From Cyanoderma ruficeps (Eukaryota; Chordata; Aves; Passeriformes; Timaliidae): a stretch of 64,000 bases of DNA. The position numbers and the translations under genes were made by a program. The DNA lies in the NCBI GenBank assembly GCA_008694505.1, contig VZDJ01007755.1, forward strand, positions 9,810,334 to 9,874,333, in the 5' to 3' direction. The stretch's first letter is position 1. Each line of letters begins with the position of its first letter. The notes beneath the pieces were generated by a model that made no database searches, was not told the DNA's origin, and saw only the letters and a list, made by a program, of their open reading frames with translations. This document shows, in pieces, positions 49,026 through 62,811 of this stretch.

Positions 49026-52000
49026 GTGGGTATGGGGGTTTTTTATTACTGCTTGGGGGTTTTGTGTGGCTATTTTTATTTGTTTTGTTTTGATTTCTGC
49101 GATTTCAATCTCTGATACTAACAAAAACCAGAAGACACAATTTTAGTATTTATTAATTTTCCTTGTTGCTTCTTCCTATGGTCTCATGATAAGTGAATCT
49201 ACAAAGGCTACTCAAAGGCTTTGTTGAGTGTGGCATGAAAATCAAAGGCAATTGCAAAGGTTATGATCCCTTACTAAATTATGGGAATTACACATACGTT
49301 TTCAACAGTTGCTTTTAGCTTTGGTCAAATGCTGATCAACCCCAACCACCACTGGTTAAATGAAATTCAATTTTAAAAAATTGTACTAGTGAAAAGTTCC
49401 TTTGAGATATGAATCACACAAAATTCTTCCTTCTTTCAGTTAATTTTCTTAGGATTTTTTGGCCGAGCAAATGAAACAAAAATATTTATTTAATTCTAGG
49501 TAAATCCTTTCTTCTCCATCTTTACTTAAGTTCCTAAACCCTTTCTACTCTTCTCTCTGTCTGACATTTACACACTTTGTTTATTTTCTGTGTGTGTTTT
49601 GTTTACATATTCTTTCTTATTCCTGTATTCCTTTCTGTGACCCTTTAGGCTTCCTATTTAATTTGCTGTTGTCTTTTGGTTTTTGTCATTCAAAATACAT
49701 GCATAAATGTTTTTTACCCTTATAATATATTAATGACAAAAAAAGGGAAAAGGTAATAATTTATTTAATTAGGGGAAAATAGAATACTTTTTAGTCAGAT
49801 TCACGTAAATATGCATCATTTTAATTATTGGTCATGGATTTGGTTCTTGAATTGCCTCTTTACTGTCCAGTTTCTTTTTCCATTATCTCTTAATGTCAGT
49901 TTTAATATTAACTTTTAAATGTATCTTTTTAGTAATGAAAGAAGAATGTTTGACTGTATAACAAAAACAGTTGATGAAATGCTATCCAAATTTATAGTTG
50001 AGATTTACTGTACTAAAAATTGAAGACGTCTGTCACAGAATAAAGCACCTGAAAATATCTCGCTGTAGCAGACAAAAAAAATGGAGATAAAATAAAATTT
50101 AAACCCAACTTGTTACAAAAATGAAGATTGGTTCTTTAGTTCAGAGCACTTGTCAAAGAGAAGAATATAATTATAAGAAGCTCCAAGCAGTTTTGAAATA
50201 ATTATGAAGGCTGTTGTGCAAGCTGTTCCTAGGGTTGTTCCGAGGGTTACATTTGTGTTGCTGGGAATACACTTGTGAGAAGCACTTTAATGGGATATTT
50301 GTAGAAAAAAAGTTGCTATGGATTAGCAAATTTACTACAACTTAATTCAAATCAACAGAAGTTACCTTCAGCCTTTCCATGAGCTTTCTTGTGAGGCAGA
50401 TCAACCTGTTAAGCTCCTCATTCACCTTTGTGTGTGTTGCAAGGACTGCTAGTAATATTTGTGGGAAACTGACACTTCTCTAAGTGCACAAGCCAAATGA
50501 ACTGACTGCTCTTGTCAAAACAATCAAGCAAACCTATCATCCATCCTCAAGACACCTTGGAAGGCCTGAAACCAAAATTGGTTTGAGAAGATAAACAACT
50601 CCACTAAAAGGGAGGAAAAGGCTTCCATCTCAGCTGAAACCCTAATCACTATCTTGTCATCACAGAAGCATCAGATCAGCCTGGGAGACTGTAACACACG
50701 GCTCTCCCACATGCAAAATTGCATCAGTGCTTAGCATTTCTTACCTGTGATATTTTGGATGTGGTATAAATTTAAGAAAACGTCTTTCCATCTGTCTTTA
50801 CAAATGAAATGTGTTGACAGGGAAAGAAAAAAAAAGCTGCTTGTAAATTTCTCAAGTTTTTTAAAAACTATTAAAACAAGCAGATAAAATGAAGTTTATC
50901 TGAGTATTAAAGACTTTTAAGGCCTGACCTCCATTTCACTACTGCTTCTTATGTTCTTCAGTTCATGTAACTTTTTTCTAATTGAATAGATATAGAAATG
51001 AATAGAAATTGAAAAGATTTTACCATTAAAACGCATGGCTAGTTTATTTGACGTATAATCATTTAAAAGTCAAAACATTTTACTTCTAAGTGTGATATCC
51101 TTAGTTTTTCCAGTGCTCATACAAGTTACTTTAATCCAGAAACCAGGCTAACATTTCTTCTTGTGGCTGTGGAAGACCCTGAAACATCAAATTACATTGG
51201 TCATAAAAATATTATGTTCTCAACAAAACTGTGGAACTTTAGCCTGGACTGTTTCATGCTCAGATGGTTACAATGCCTATGAAGGACTGGTTTCATAATG
51301 ACCATAAAACTGAAGTTTTGGAAATTTTCATTGAGCTGGAAGACTTAAGGGGGCATACAGAGCAGCATTTTTGGTACAACAGGGCCAAGCTGAAATGTTT
51401 TTAAAAGGTTGCATAAACTGAGTCATAGTTGCTGAATGTAAGCTTATCTAATTGTACCCTAATATTTCATTTGTTAAAAGAGTGTTTCTTAATAATATGG
51501 TTTTCCAGTTCAGGGAATTTGAAGGGCACAGATACTAATAACAGGCAAAGCAAATATCAATTTAGATGCTTTTAAGGAGTATGTGAAAAATTGGGTTTGG
51601 AAGCTACAGGCTGAATTAGTTGTTTTCTCTCCCCCCACCTCCCTTTTTTTTTTTCTTTTTAACAGGAAATACTGCTTGTGTTTAGTGATAGCTGATTACT
51701 CTTGGGCAAAAAATATTGTTAATGTTGTAAAATGAAAATTTTCCTCACTATGTGTTTTTAAAGTATATATTAACCAAATTATTATATTAGCTGTTTAAAG
51801 AGTACCCTAGTCCTGTATATAAAATATATCTATTTGACCCCTAATTTTTTTCCCATATAGATCTCCTACAGTTCTTGTAGAACTGCCTAGTGAGGATATT
51901 GCCATTCATTTCTAGTGCTAATATGAGAATATGAGAAAGAATTCAGAAGACATGAGAAATATATTTGTTCATGAGCCAGGTCTGTAGTTTTCTATTTACA

Positions 52001-53444
52001 AAGCATTAATATCCATGAAATTTTACCTGTTAAAAGGTTTTCATTTCAAGAAAAATGTCATGCTATGGTATCATGTTTATATCATATCATGTTCTGAGCT
52101 TTTAACATACTTTATGTGAATTTTTGTTTATGTAACAAATTCTGAGCATCACTTTTTGGATTGTACTTATGGTTATGGTGGAAGTTTTAACTGCTGACAC
52201 AAGAGTGGGGATAGTCTTAATGTCTCTTTTTGTAATTCAGTTATAACATTTCAAGGATGCAGACTGGCAATTAACTTCATGATACTGTAGTTTTGTCTAA
52301 GGAACACTAATTTTATTGTAATTATACTTTATAATTCCAATAACATTTATGATTCCATTATGACTGTGGTTAAGGAACTTCACAGCTAGAATGAGAGATA
52401 AATTGGGGAAAAATTACAATTTTAAACAATTTAGACCATAATACTCCTTATACTCAATCATTACAGTCTGTGGTGCCAGACTAGGCCAAATGTGGATTAA
52501 AAGTATTGTTGGGGTTCATGGTTGGTTTACTGATGTCCCGACCAAAGCATAGAGGGAGAGTATGATAAGACAGTGCAGCACTGAAAGACAGTTTTAACAC
52601 AAGACTAAAATCTGACTTTAATTGATGGCATTTATCAATCTTTTTCATCACATGACTTCAAAGGGAGCTTCGCACTGAGTGATTAAATGGCTTCCTGCCA
52701 CAAATCAGTAAATGAAGCAGTTTAATTGTCCTCAGCCTAATCTCCAGGTCTTGAATCATATTTGATTTTCTGTGTCTGTTTTTTCTGCATTGGAAAGTTT
52801 TTCAGAATTCCCTAGTCAGTGCATGCTATGGACATTAAAAAGACTCAGTTTTCTAATTTTCTTTCATTAAAACATTTGTCAACTCACATCAGCAGTGGCC
52901 ATCAGAAGCAGATCCTCTGCATGCTTCCATTCTGCTGCTTGACATCAAGTTTCTGGTTATGCTTCCTCAAACCCAGAAATTCTTCAAGATAAAAGTTGCA
53001 TGCCTTAAATGTATATGAGAAAATACCAACCTCTTTCTTTTCAAGTATCCTGGCAGATTGACTGTGACTGTATAAAGGGTGACTGAACTGCTGATTAAGC
53101 TGGGCTGTGAACAATCTTAGAGATGAGGACAAATGTTCTGGCTCGAGAGAGGGAGTAATATAGCTGAATATAAGTGATTATTTTAAGGTTTCATTTTATG
53201 GACCAGGGACTGGACATTTTCTTGCTGATCTAGTCAGAATCTGTCTTAAAAAAATCTGAAATGGGAGTAAAGGGGGTATGAAAATAATACCTTATGCAAA
53301 AGATACTAAGATTCAGCCTCAAACTTCAGTCTAAATGATTAGTGCTCTTTCATGTTCTCATACCTCTATGCCATAAAACGTGACATAAAAGAGAAAGGAA
53401 TAAATTGCTAAAAAATTATTATTTTAATCTGAAATTAAGGAGAA

Positions 53445-53932
53445 TTTAGTGGGTCCTGAGACAGGAGAAAGATGGCATATCCTATCTAGATAAAAACTGA
53501 GACGTAGGAGCACCAGATATCCGGTGTTCCCACCGGATTCCTGGAGAAAGGCTGGACCCATCGCGCCATTATTGGACCTTTTTCTACAGGACCATCTTTA
53601 CTCCAACAGAACCACATCTGTTACTCCAGGAGGGCTTACTTTGGACTGCTTCCAATAGCCCGATCAACAGGTTGTCAGGTTGTAATCTGACTCTATCAGG
53701 GTTTCTAGGATTTTTGTTTGGTTTGTTTTCTTGTTTTTTGTATTACTACCTCTGTAGTCTTAATATTTCTAGTAAAGAACTGTTATTCCTATTCCCAAAT
53801 CTTTGCCTGAAAAGCCTTTAATTGCAAAATTATAATAATTTAGAAGGTGATGGGAGGAGGGGGGTTACATTCTCCATTCCAAGGGAAACTCCAGCTTTCC
53901 CTGGCAGATACCTGACTTTCCAAACCAAGACA
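53445..53932 (+). mobile_element. ERVL-type LTR, plus strand
   Basis: I recognise a songbird ERVL LTR pattern: TCCGGTGTTCCCACCGGATT, then CTACAGGACCATCTTTACTC, then GAACCACATCTGTTACTCCA, then GGTTGTAATCTGACTCT. The R/U5 part follows, with AGTAAAGAACTGTTATTCC, CTTTGCCTGAAAAGCC, a G-run, and TTCCAAGGGAAACTCC. It ends CAAACCAAGACA at 53932, which is a canonical CA end. The name ERVL is from memory of the family. The 5' end is uncertain and may be truncated, since the U3 is shorter than I would expect. No internal viral sequence was seen downstream, so it is read as a solo LTR. Confidence 0.8.
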
Positions 53933-55566
53933 CTTTTGTAGCTCAAAGAGCTAAGAGAAGATTTTGTGGTGAAGCATGTGGATTTCTTCATACTATGGCA
54001 GCTGGAGTTGTGATGGAGTTAGAGAAATGAACACTGTGCTAAGTACTGAGGCAGTCCTCACCCCCTGCAACCCTCCTCTGCAGCCCGAAGAGCTGAGAGA
54101 TATTGTCAAGCATTTCCATCTTTCTGTGTCTTCCCTTTTCCCTACCAGAGAGTCCCTGTTTTCAACAGACAGCCAACCAGCAACTGAGGTCAGGCTGAGG
54201 GGGCAGTAATCTCAAATAGGTTATTAGGTTCCTGATTTCTGTGAATTTTTCAGAGGTTTCCATGGTGCCACCCACTATTTGCCCTTGCGCATGGGAATTA
54301 TTTATCCACAGTGTAGTATTTTAGGCCACATATGCTTTCCAGAATGTTTAACCTATCTTTTATTATATATCTGCATAAGATTTTGTCTGTTTAGCTTGGT
54401 GTTATCGGTCTCCATTTCCACTTTTGTCATCCTAGTTTAAATCCTAAATGTTCTTAGTCCTGGTATATTTGTTCATGTCCTGTTTACAATATTAGTTTCA
54501 GGAAAGCTGTTCTGAAACACTAGAAGACAAGTTTGAAAGGCTTCCTTATGGCATAAAGTTAAATATAGCAAACAAACTCAAATGCAAGAATGAAAGTACT
54601 TTTGTGGCTTAATTGTCTCATTAAAGTTTGCTATGAGCTGTGAAATTCTGACTTTCTGCAAATGTCTTTGAAGATACTATTTTCATTAATCATGCAGCAG
54701 CTTTTAATAGAATGAATTTATTAAGGGAATATTTGGCAAAGTAATAGATTTTATACTATGTAAAAATTCAATTTTCCTTAGTCAGCTACAACCATAAGTG
54801 CTGAGAGCACTTCATCTATCCCACAGATACTTGAATAAAAGAAAACACAGATCTTTCAAATACCTTAGAATCTCAGTTTGAGAACTTAATGTGAAACTTC
54901 CATCTGGAAATTGCAAGGCCAGATGGTTGTATAAATCCCAGCAGAAAATATACATCTGTCATTTTTTTTTTATAACTGGTTCTATTTGAAGAAGGATTTA
55001 TTTAATCAGCTTGGCACATCATTTAACATGTCAATCGTACATTGTGTAGCCCTCAGCTCTCTTTGTACCAAGTCCTCTTTCATTTGTAGAATGCAGTGGA
55101 GGTAATCATTTCTCTAACCAGATGCAGGATGACTGCTGATTTAAGTTGTTTATGCACAAACATGATGAAGAAACACAGATGAGTATAACCGAGTAAATTC
55201 TTTTAATAAAGATTCTTGCCATCAAGTGTACTTAGATTATAAATTTATCTGTCACACCTCTGCTTTTCATCATGAAAAAGACACTCTCTAGAAAAATCAT
55301 TAACAAGGTAATGGAAATAAGCATATTGCCTTAATGGAAATTTGCTTTAGAATTCTATACTACTTCAACAATCCAAAGGAACAAAAATTATTTTTCCAAT
55401 TGGAAATCCACAGTCTATCAAAAGAAGAATTTATGGAGACATCTGATAGACTGTCTTCCTAGGAATCCTGTAAGCTGGTACTTTAGAATAGGATGCCAGT
55501 ATCTCTACTAGTAAGGATTAGCACAAGGCATGTGAACCTTAATGTGGATCTTATTATCTATACGAC
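53933..55566. other. Unique DNA between two LTRs, no gene seen
   Basis: A GC-richer patch directly after the LTR (53960-54210) holds a 77-codon plus-strand frame without motifs. The rest is AT-rich and featureless. No primer-binding site or gag-like sequence is visible after the LTR end. Confidence 0.55.
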
Positions 55567-55940
55567 TGTGGTCGCGAGGCTGAGATTGTTCCACTTCAGG
55601 AACAAAAAGATGAGCAGGCTCACACACAGCAGATCAAAGGAACAACCCCTTTATTTCAAAATCTGACTCCATTTTATATACATATGTACAGAGGTCAAGA
55701 GATTGGCTACTTCACGTTGCCACCTCTCAACGGTGGTTGGTGCACATCACCATCAATCATTTCTTCTCTCAGAGGAGAAGTATGTAAGCATTCTGAAAAT
55801 AGACATTGTTTACATGAAGCTGCGTGAAAACTTCTGCACAAAGACAGAAAGCAGAAAATTCAGGGCAACATACAACAAGTTACTGAACAGAATGTCTGTC
55901 TTTATTTAGGTTTACATTTACATCAGGTAAACTCTCACAT
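55567..55940 (-). mobile_element. Endogenous retrovirus LTR with TATA box and poly(A) signal, minus strand
   Basis: On the minus strand the order is U3, then TATATAAAAT (complement at 55671-55680), then AATAAAGGGGTTG with the poly(A) signal AATAAA (complement at 55650-55655). A U5 containing TGTGTGAGCCTGCTC follows and ends CTCGCGACCACA, with the canonical CA end corresponding to TG at 55567. TATA-to-AATAAA spacing is about 20 bp, so R is very short. The 5' end near 55940 is approximate and no target-site duplication was found. A 68-codon plus-strand frame over it (55703-55909) is an antisense shadow. Confidence 0.75.
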
Positions 55941-58900
55941 AAATCCATACATCACGTTCTGTTTTACACACTTACTGGAATTTGGACTAGCTGTCCTTTA
56001 AAAATTATGTCTGGGCAAGATATTATAGCCCATTCTACCTGGCAATTTTCTTTTGATGTATTTCATTGACACAGATTTAATCTGAAGACTAGAGAAACAT
56101 GGATCAACTACTTTCTCCTCTTTGCCTTTCACTGCAACACACAATCATCTAGTCTGGCCCCTACCTGAGAAAGAATGAGGGGATGATGTAGCACTCTATA
56201 CAAGAAATGTGTACTTCAGAGATACTTTTCAGCATTTTAGTCTGGATCAGCATATTTGAAGCTAATCTCCCAGTTGCATCTTATTATTTTTCCTTTGTTC
56301 ACATCTGAGAACTTGTGAATCAGAACCAATGTTTTATTTCAATGAAAAGAAAACCAAAAATGCCAGCCAGGAATGCACAAATCCAGAAAAATCTCGAATC
56401 CTGAATGGTTCATTGGACAAGACTCAAACTTACTTAAAGTTATTTCTTACTCCTTGAAATTTATACAAAAATAATTTCCTCTTCAATAGAAACTATTTTT
56501 ATTTACATATTTGCTCCTACTACTGGGACACATTCTTTTTTAGTCTAGATATAAATTTACCTTTACCTTGGAAAGCTATTTTTGCAGTTATTCTTCCTGG
56601 AGAGGGCAAATATTTATTGACCACATAGAGAAAAATTTGTCTTCACTAGAAATTTTTCAGAAAAGTCTACTGGTGTTTTTTATTCCTAATATTTCTCCAA
56701 ACTAAATATAATGAAGATGACACACATTAGTAATTTTGTTTATAAGTTTTTTCTATGAAAAAAGTGTCACTATGTAACAAAACTAGGTCCCTACAAAACA
56801 TTCTTGGTTTTAAGTTCACATATCTTTTCAGTCTTTATTAGTGGGTAATAATCAGCAACAGAATTATTTGAAGATATGCTAGGATAAATTTAGTGTTGTT
56901 AGGAAAATAAAACCTGTGCATGGATTGAATACTTTTGATCAATGGGTGACTGTGTTGTCTTTTGAGCCATAACCATTAAGTCACCAACATCACACAAGAA
57001 TACTGAAATTTGTGTTTTGATTTTATTCCCCCCAAGATAATTTTGGAGATGTCATTGCTGTAATAGATGAAAAGAATGAACTGCATCTCAGGATCAAAAT
57101 CTGCCAATACAGTTAATTGCATCAGATGGCTGAAACTTCCCAAGGAATACTGGCAGATCTGCTCAGTGGCTTGATTTTTAGAGGAGGATACTCACTAGGA
57201 ACTGATAGTACACAATGTACTGTCTATAATGAAAGCAAATTATGTGATGTGTATGTGAATTGCCAAGTTTATTCTCACAAATAGGCTTAAATTGAAAAAA
57301 ATTGTCATTTATTATTGCAAATATTTTAATGAGATTCTCCTGTCAAGAGACAGAAATAGCTGACTTTAAATTATTCAGTACAATTACAGCTCTTCCATTT
57401 AATAGCACACAGAGTAGCCCTTTTAATGACAGAAGTCTTAACCTGCAAACCAAGCCAAAGCTTTCAAATTATCTCTCTCCTTATTTCATTTGTTCTAATC
57501 TGATGAAAATGGAAAAAAATCAGTTCCAAATACATTGTACTAATGTCAGTGAACAGAATGAGCAAGCAATTAGAAAATTAAACTAACTATTGTTTTCAGA
57601 AAATTAGTTAAAATTCAGAATACAGGTACTGGCAGTCCTCTGCCACGTGATGTCTATGACTCTGAATGTCACAGTACAAATTTTGAGTCTGTTAGATGAG
57701 CCAGCCCTGAGCAGTTCTCTGTGCTGTCATTGTCTGGATGTTTCCACTTATAACTCTAGACTTAAAGCACTGAATCTTAATGTAATTTTGGAAAAATATT
57801 TACCACTTCTCCCATTTTTGATTCCTTCAAATTGTAGCAAAAACCTTTAGAGATGCAGTTCCTGTCACTCCAAGTTTCTCACCAATTCCCATACCTATCA
57901 GTTTAATCCCATTGGAAGGAGTATCTTAACACACCTGACAGCAATTTTTTAAACATGAAGTAACCTGATTTTAGGGACCATGTCATTCAGAGAGATAGAA
58001 TGCCTTGTCATGTCACATAACATCAATTTTTGTAATAGAAGATGTCTATGGATAAAGTAATACAAATCTACAGATAAAGTAATACATTTACTTCTAATTT
58101 TGCTGTAGTGAAGCAAATTGTAAAAAAATAATATGCTTTGTAAGATGTTCTTGCAAAACTGTCTGAAGATTCACTGATAAATTCTTTTATTATACTGTAA
58201 GCAAACATGAAATGAAGAGAGGTTTAAATAGTTACAAATCTGTTCTTTTTTAAATGAACATCATGCACAAAGGCTGAATGTCATGTTTATATTCATATAT
58301 CTATTATTATCTCCAACTTTTATGAGCACTGCTGATTTTAAAAGATCTTGTGACAAGAAACACTGTCATTATTTCCCAATCTCTTTGAACTTCAACAACT
58401 TGTGAATACTGACACTGGTCTCCTGCTTGTCATTCTGAACAACTGCTGCCAACTTAAACTCATCAGCCACATCACTTAGGTCATTGAACAATATTCTGAA
58501 GGTAACACGTCAATCCTAATTAACAAGTCTAGTGTTGGTTCATACGTGCCATTCTATTTGTGAGTTTATTTTCATGCTGGAGAACATGGGTTTAAACAGA
58601 GTCTATCTTTTATATCTAATATGTAACTTATATGAGTGTTGATTTATTCAAGTATTCCTCTAAAGTAGTCAAGGTTTTTTGCCATTGAAAATATAAATAT
58701 ATATTAAAAGTGATTATTTTTTGCCTTATCTAGAAATGGCATTAATCAACCTCAGTTGTTTAAAGGCAATAAATTCAGTGGTCCCCTGAATTAAAACAGC
58801 TGTGGTTCCTGTTCATGCTAGAGTAAAGCAAGTTCAGAGTAATACATTGATTCCTAAGAGCAAGGGAATGAAAGGCTGATATGGGTATATTATGCAAAAA

Positions 58901-61900
58901 GCTTGTATCAGTGAAGCAGGATGTAGAATCACTGTTGTTCAAGCACACTTTCTTTTTCACTGGAAGTCAAATGTAAGTCAAGATATAAATCTGCGAGACT
59001 GTCTCTTTCCAACAAATGAATGAAAACACTAATGCAACTGTTCTCTGAGCTGACCTGAAATGAGAACTGAACCTTGGTCTCTAATTACCATCTCCTTTTT
59101 TGGACAGGTAACCTGAGATATTTCTTTTCAGATATGCTATTGACTGTGACTTTAATCTGGCATTCATAATCCTGATCATCAGAGTCAGTGGCAGGGTTAA
59201 CTAGGGTTAACAGCTTTCCCAGAGCATGTTGCAGCAAAAAGGCAATCTGTGTTTCACTTTTGCAAAGCATTGCTTCTATCATATCAGGTCCCTAATTTAT
59301 GTGATCTGTACTGACTTCTTCCTCACTAAATGACAGTCAGAAGCAGATTGCAAGGCATAGAGCAAAGAACTCCTGACACCAGCTGTGTGAAGGAGTGCCT
59401 GTGGTCCCGCCTTCCAAAATACCTTCTGTTTTGCACTGTGGAAAGATCATTTCTGGCAGCCATACCGAAACATGTTTAGAATCAAGAAACAGAAGAGGCT
59501 AAAGGAAAACAAGAGAAAGAAACTTGTTTTGAGGGATTCCAAAACATTTGCAACAGGTGGCAGGCAATGATGGCTTCATCCTTAACATGCTCTGTTCACA
59601 TTTAATCTTCTATTGGGTTGTAGATGCATTTCCAGCTCAGACATTTTGTCTTCAGACAAATTATCTGTTACTTGTATGCATAATTTTTGAATAGCTACAA
59701 TTTCTTTGCAGAACCTAGAATTCAAGTGTCGATTCAAGTACTGTGTAGCATCAATGTCAGCTGACAGTTCTACAGTGGTGGCACAGAGACACTTAAAGCC
59801 TAATCATCTTTTTTTGAGCAATCCTTTGGTTGTTTTTAGTGTGAAGTAATTTTGGAAAACACATTTTCTTAACACATCTATTAGACCAGTTTCAAAAACC
59901 AGAAGGAAGGCAAATAGGAGGAATTTAAATGCAATACATATCACTCAGATAATTAAGAAAAAAATATGTCAGCAAAATTAAAGGAGTCATTTTGGATTTA
60001 TTTCAGATCTGATCATCTTTATTCATCAAGGTTATTGGGACTTCATTTCTAAATAATAAAGGTCATCTCAGAGTCCATTATTTAATATCTGAAGTTAGAA
60101 CTGGATTTCCCCATAGGTATAGCTTTATTTATATACCATATAATCTACCAAGTCAGTCAATTCCATAATTTATTTTTTCCAGTTTATAAGAAGCATTTAT
60201 TTTTATTACTGTTCCCTGATTTTTCATTTGTTTATCTAAATTGTTTAGGAATATATCGCACAATAGGAGCCTTAATGCAGTGAATTGTCAAAGACCCTCA
60301 TCTAAAATAAAGACAGTTTTCCTGCTCTCTTTGACTTACCTCTTAATTACATATTTATCCCAGGATCTTCCCTTCTGCCTACTGTCTTAGAAATCTCCCA
60401 AGGAGAAACTGAAGGATTAGGAACACCTTGGAAAAATCATTTGGAACTTCAAGTAGACAAGATTTTTCTGATGAATGTTTCCTCAACATAAGACACCTGA
60501 CCAAGAGATACAAAATAATAGTCTCCACTGTAAATGGAGTAAGTCAGTGTTTTAGGAAATTTGTGCATGGACCATGATATGTCAAGAATGCTAGAATATT
60601 TTGATTATTTCTTGCCAGTAATTCAAATTATATTGTAGCAATTCTGTGACCGTGTAAGTGTTAAAAAGGGATGAGATTTTAAGAGCGTTGATTTGACAGA
60701 GGAGTTTGTAAAAAAGGAGAATGCAAAAAAGAAAAAAGGTCATCATAATTTATTTAAATGCTGTACAAAAACTTAGAAAATGCTTAAAGAATATTGAGGC
60801 AGGAAGGTTCATTTAAGAAACACTTGCTTTGAAAATTACACATGGGAACTTTCCTCAGGCCCTGTGTTTTTCTCTGGCAATGTCAAGTGAGGTGCAACAA
60901 GGAAAATTAATACAAACAATTGATTTCTGCTGAAAAGATAAGCGGTCCATAATACTGTTTCAGCTTTTCTGGTTGGATTAATTTTAATTTCTTTTCTTTA
61001 TTTTGCTTTATTCAGGAGATTTTGTTTATTGTGCTTGCTTAACTTTGGTCATGAGGCATTTTTTGTTTTCAATTAAAGGCAATACTATTATTTTTTTTGA
61101 AATATAGGAAGTCTCTCAGCTATATGTTGCATAAAATATGACATTTTGTCAAGGCAAGATTTGTCAGCACTCAACAAAGCAGAAAATACTTGTCAGGAAA
61201 GATTCCTGCTTCCAAAATCTTAGCATCATCTCTAATGTAATAGAATTGCATGACATTCTTTTGAAGTTCCAAAAACTTTTCATTTCAAGTAAGAGCAACT
61301 TAAATGGATGAATGCTGTTTTGAATTTTTACCATTTTTAGCTTAATTTTCTCCATGAAATGTTTAATTTTCCTATGAAACTTGCACAATTTAGATGCAAT
61401 TTTCCTTTTCCCAGTGTTTATTTTTTATTTCAGATAAAAAAGTCAACATAAAATGCATCTGAGGGAAAAAGTAATTTCTGCATACGGTTCAAGAATTTTC
61501 ACTTTACTGCTAAAATGAAGCTCATGAGCAGCTTTGAAGTAGCAGGTTTTCCTTTTTTCATGAAACCAGACTTTTCTACTGGATCCATAATTTCTAAAAA
61601 AATTTCAATATCTAATTGCATGTTTTTCTTCTAGAAAAGTCAATGAATACTCTTAGAGTAGTCTAAATTCTAACGAAGTACTTGGTGAAAAAATAAATTT
61701 TATCTGATTCTTGCAAAATTTTAGTTGAGCTGCACATTTTTACTTGCTGCTGCTGCTACTTCCAAGTAAAAAAATCAGTCTAAACAATTACATTTTACAG
61801 AATTACATTTTTGTAAAAGATGTTTATAAAGTGTGTTGAAAACATTATTTTCCTTACTTCGTAATCTTCAATTTTATGTACAATAAGCATAAAATTATTC

Positions 61901-62811
61901 CTATAAACCAAATGAAATAAAATTTTATAGAGTGTGATACCTAGTCTGCCGAACTTAAGAAAAAATTCAATTATGTTCTAGTGCTTATGTTTTACTGCAC
62001 AACTTATCTTTTGCAAGAACTAACAGTGAGAGTACTTACCTGAAATTGTGCAATAATACATAGTATGTGTTTAATTAGACATAAAAGGACAACTTCATTT
62101 GAAAACCTTCCTCCTTGGGTCATTGATGGAGGTTTTCCCTTTTTACAGCTCTGTCTGTAGACTATAGTTGTTTGTGCTATGCAGTTCTCTGGAGATTCCT
62201 GTTTTAATCTTTTTAAATACCTTTCCTGTGTTTTAATTATTTTTTATGACAATGGAACACAGATGGTCCTTTAGAAAGTGCTTGGTTCAGAGCATTTTAG
62301 AAGGAGATGTGATTATTACTACAGTTTCTTCCTGTGGCTATCCCTATCATGTTGTCAATTCCTTCTGAACTCACACATATACAAGCTTAATTATTTTTGC
62401 TTATTTGTTTGAGTCAGTCAGTGATGTGAAAAAGTTGCATTTCCAAATTCTGACAAGACTCATATTAATTTGGGTGTCATATTTTGTGTAATATCAAAGC
62501 AGAGCTGACTAAACAAACCTTAACCTTAATAAAAAGAAGGCCAGAACCAGAAATTGTGTGAAAAGTGAGATAAGCTCTTCACACATATCCGTGAAACTGA
62601 ATCTGTGAGAGTGAATGAACAAGGTAAATGGATTTAAGGTCTTTGATCTTTGTTCCAGTTCTTTTCTCATAGACATTTCTGGGTGCAGGTTACTGAGGTG
62701 AGTAAATTGAAACCTCCCCCAAGAGGAGAATACTGTGCATGCACAGGTGAATGGCACAAAACAAATTATGCAAGGTAGAAATTCTCTGGATGTCTATGAA
62801 GAAAATACATC
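55941..62811. other. Unique AT-rich DNA, no gene seen
   Basis: No gene was seen. Frames of 60-94 codons (57302-57586 +, 57647-57850 +, 59085-59282 -, 61164-61388 -) lack motifs. A 22-bp tandem pair built on GATAAAGTAATACA lies at 58051-58086. A segment around 58430-58520 has a faint resemblance to minus-strand CR1 but is too diverged to call. Confidence 0.55.
58051..58086. repeat. Tandem pair with a 22-bp period
   Basis: GATAAAGTAATACA occurs at 58051 and again at 58073, with an AATCTACA spacer. This is probably replication slippage. Confidence 0.75.

Larger units (their letters stand above)
47186..53444. other. Unique AT-rich DNA with simple repeats, no gene seen
   Basis: No gene or interspersed repeat was recognised. 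The 121-codon minus-strand frame at 47266-47631 has no family motif. A strong polypyrimidine tract ending in AACAG lies at 51628-51666. The remaining notable items (inverted repeat, TAAAA tract with Ns, GT repeat) have their own entries. Confidence 0.55.

Noticed and set aside
53976..54209. Possible gag remnant downstream of the ERVL-type LTR
   Set aside because: The 77-codon frame has no zinc knuckle, major homology region or other retroviral motif, and no primer-binding site follows the LTR.
58430..58520. Faint resemblance to minus-strand CR1 reverse-transcriptase sequence
   Set aside because: Only a few words match (for example around TCATTGAACAATATTCTGAA) and the diagnostic blocks are absent.
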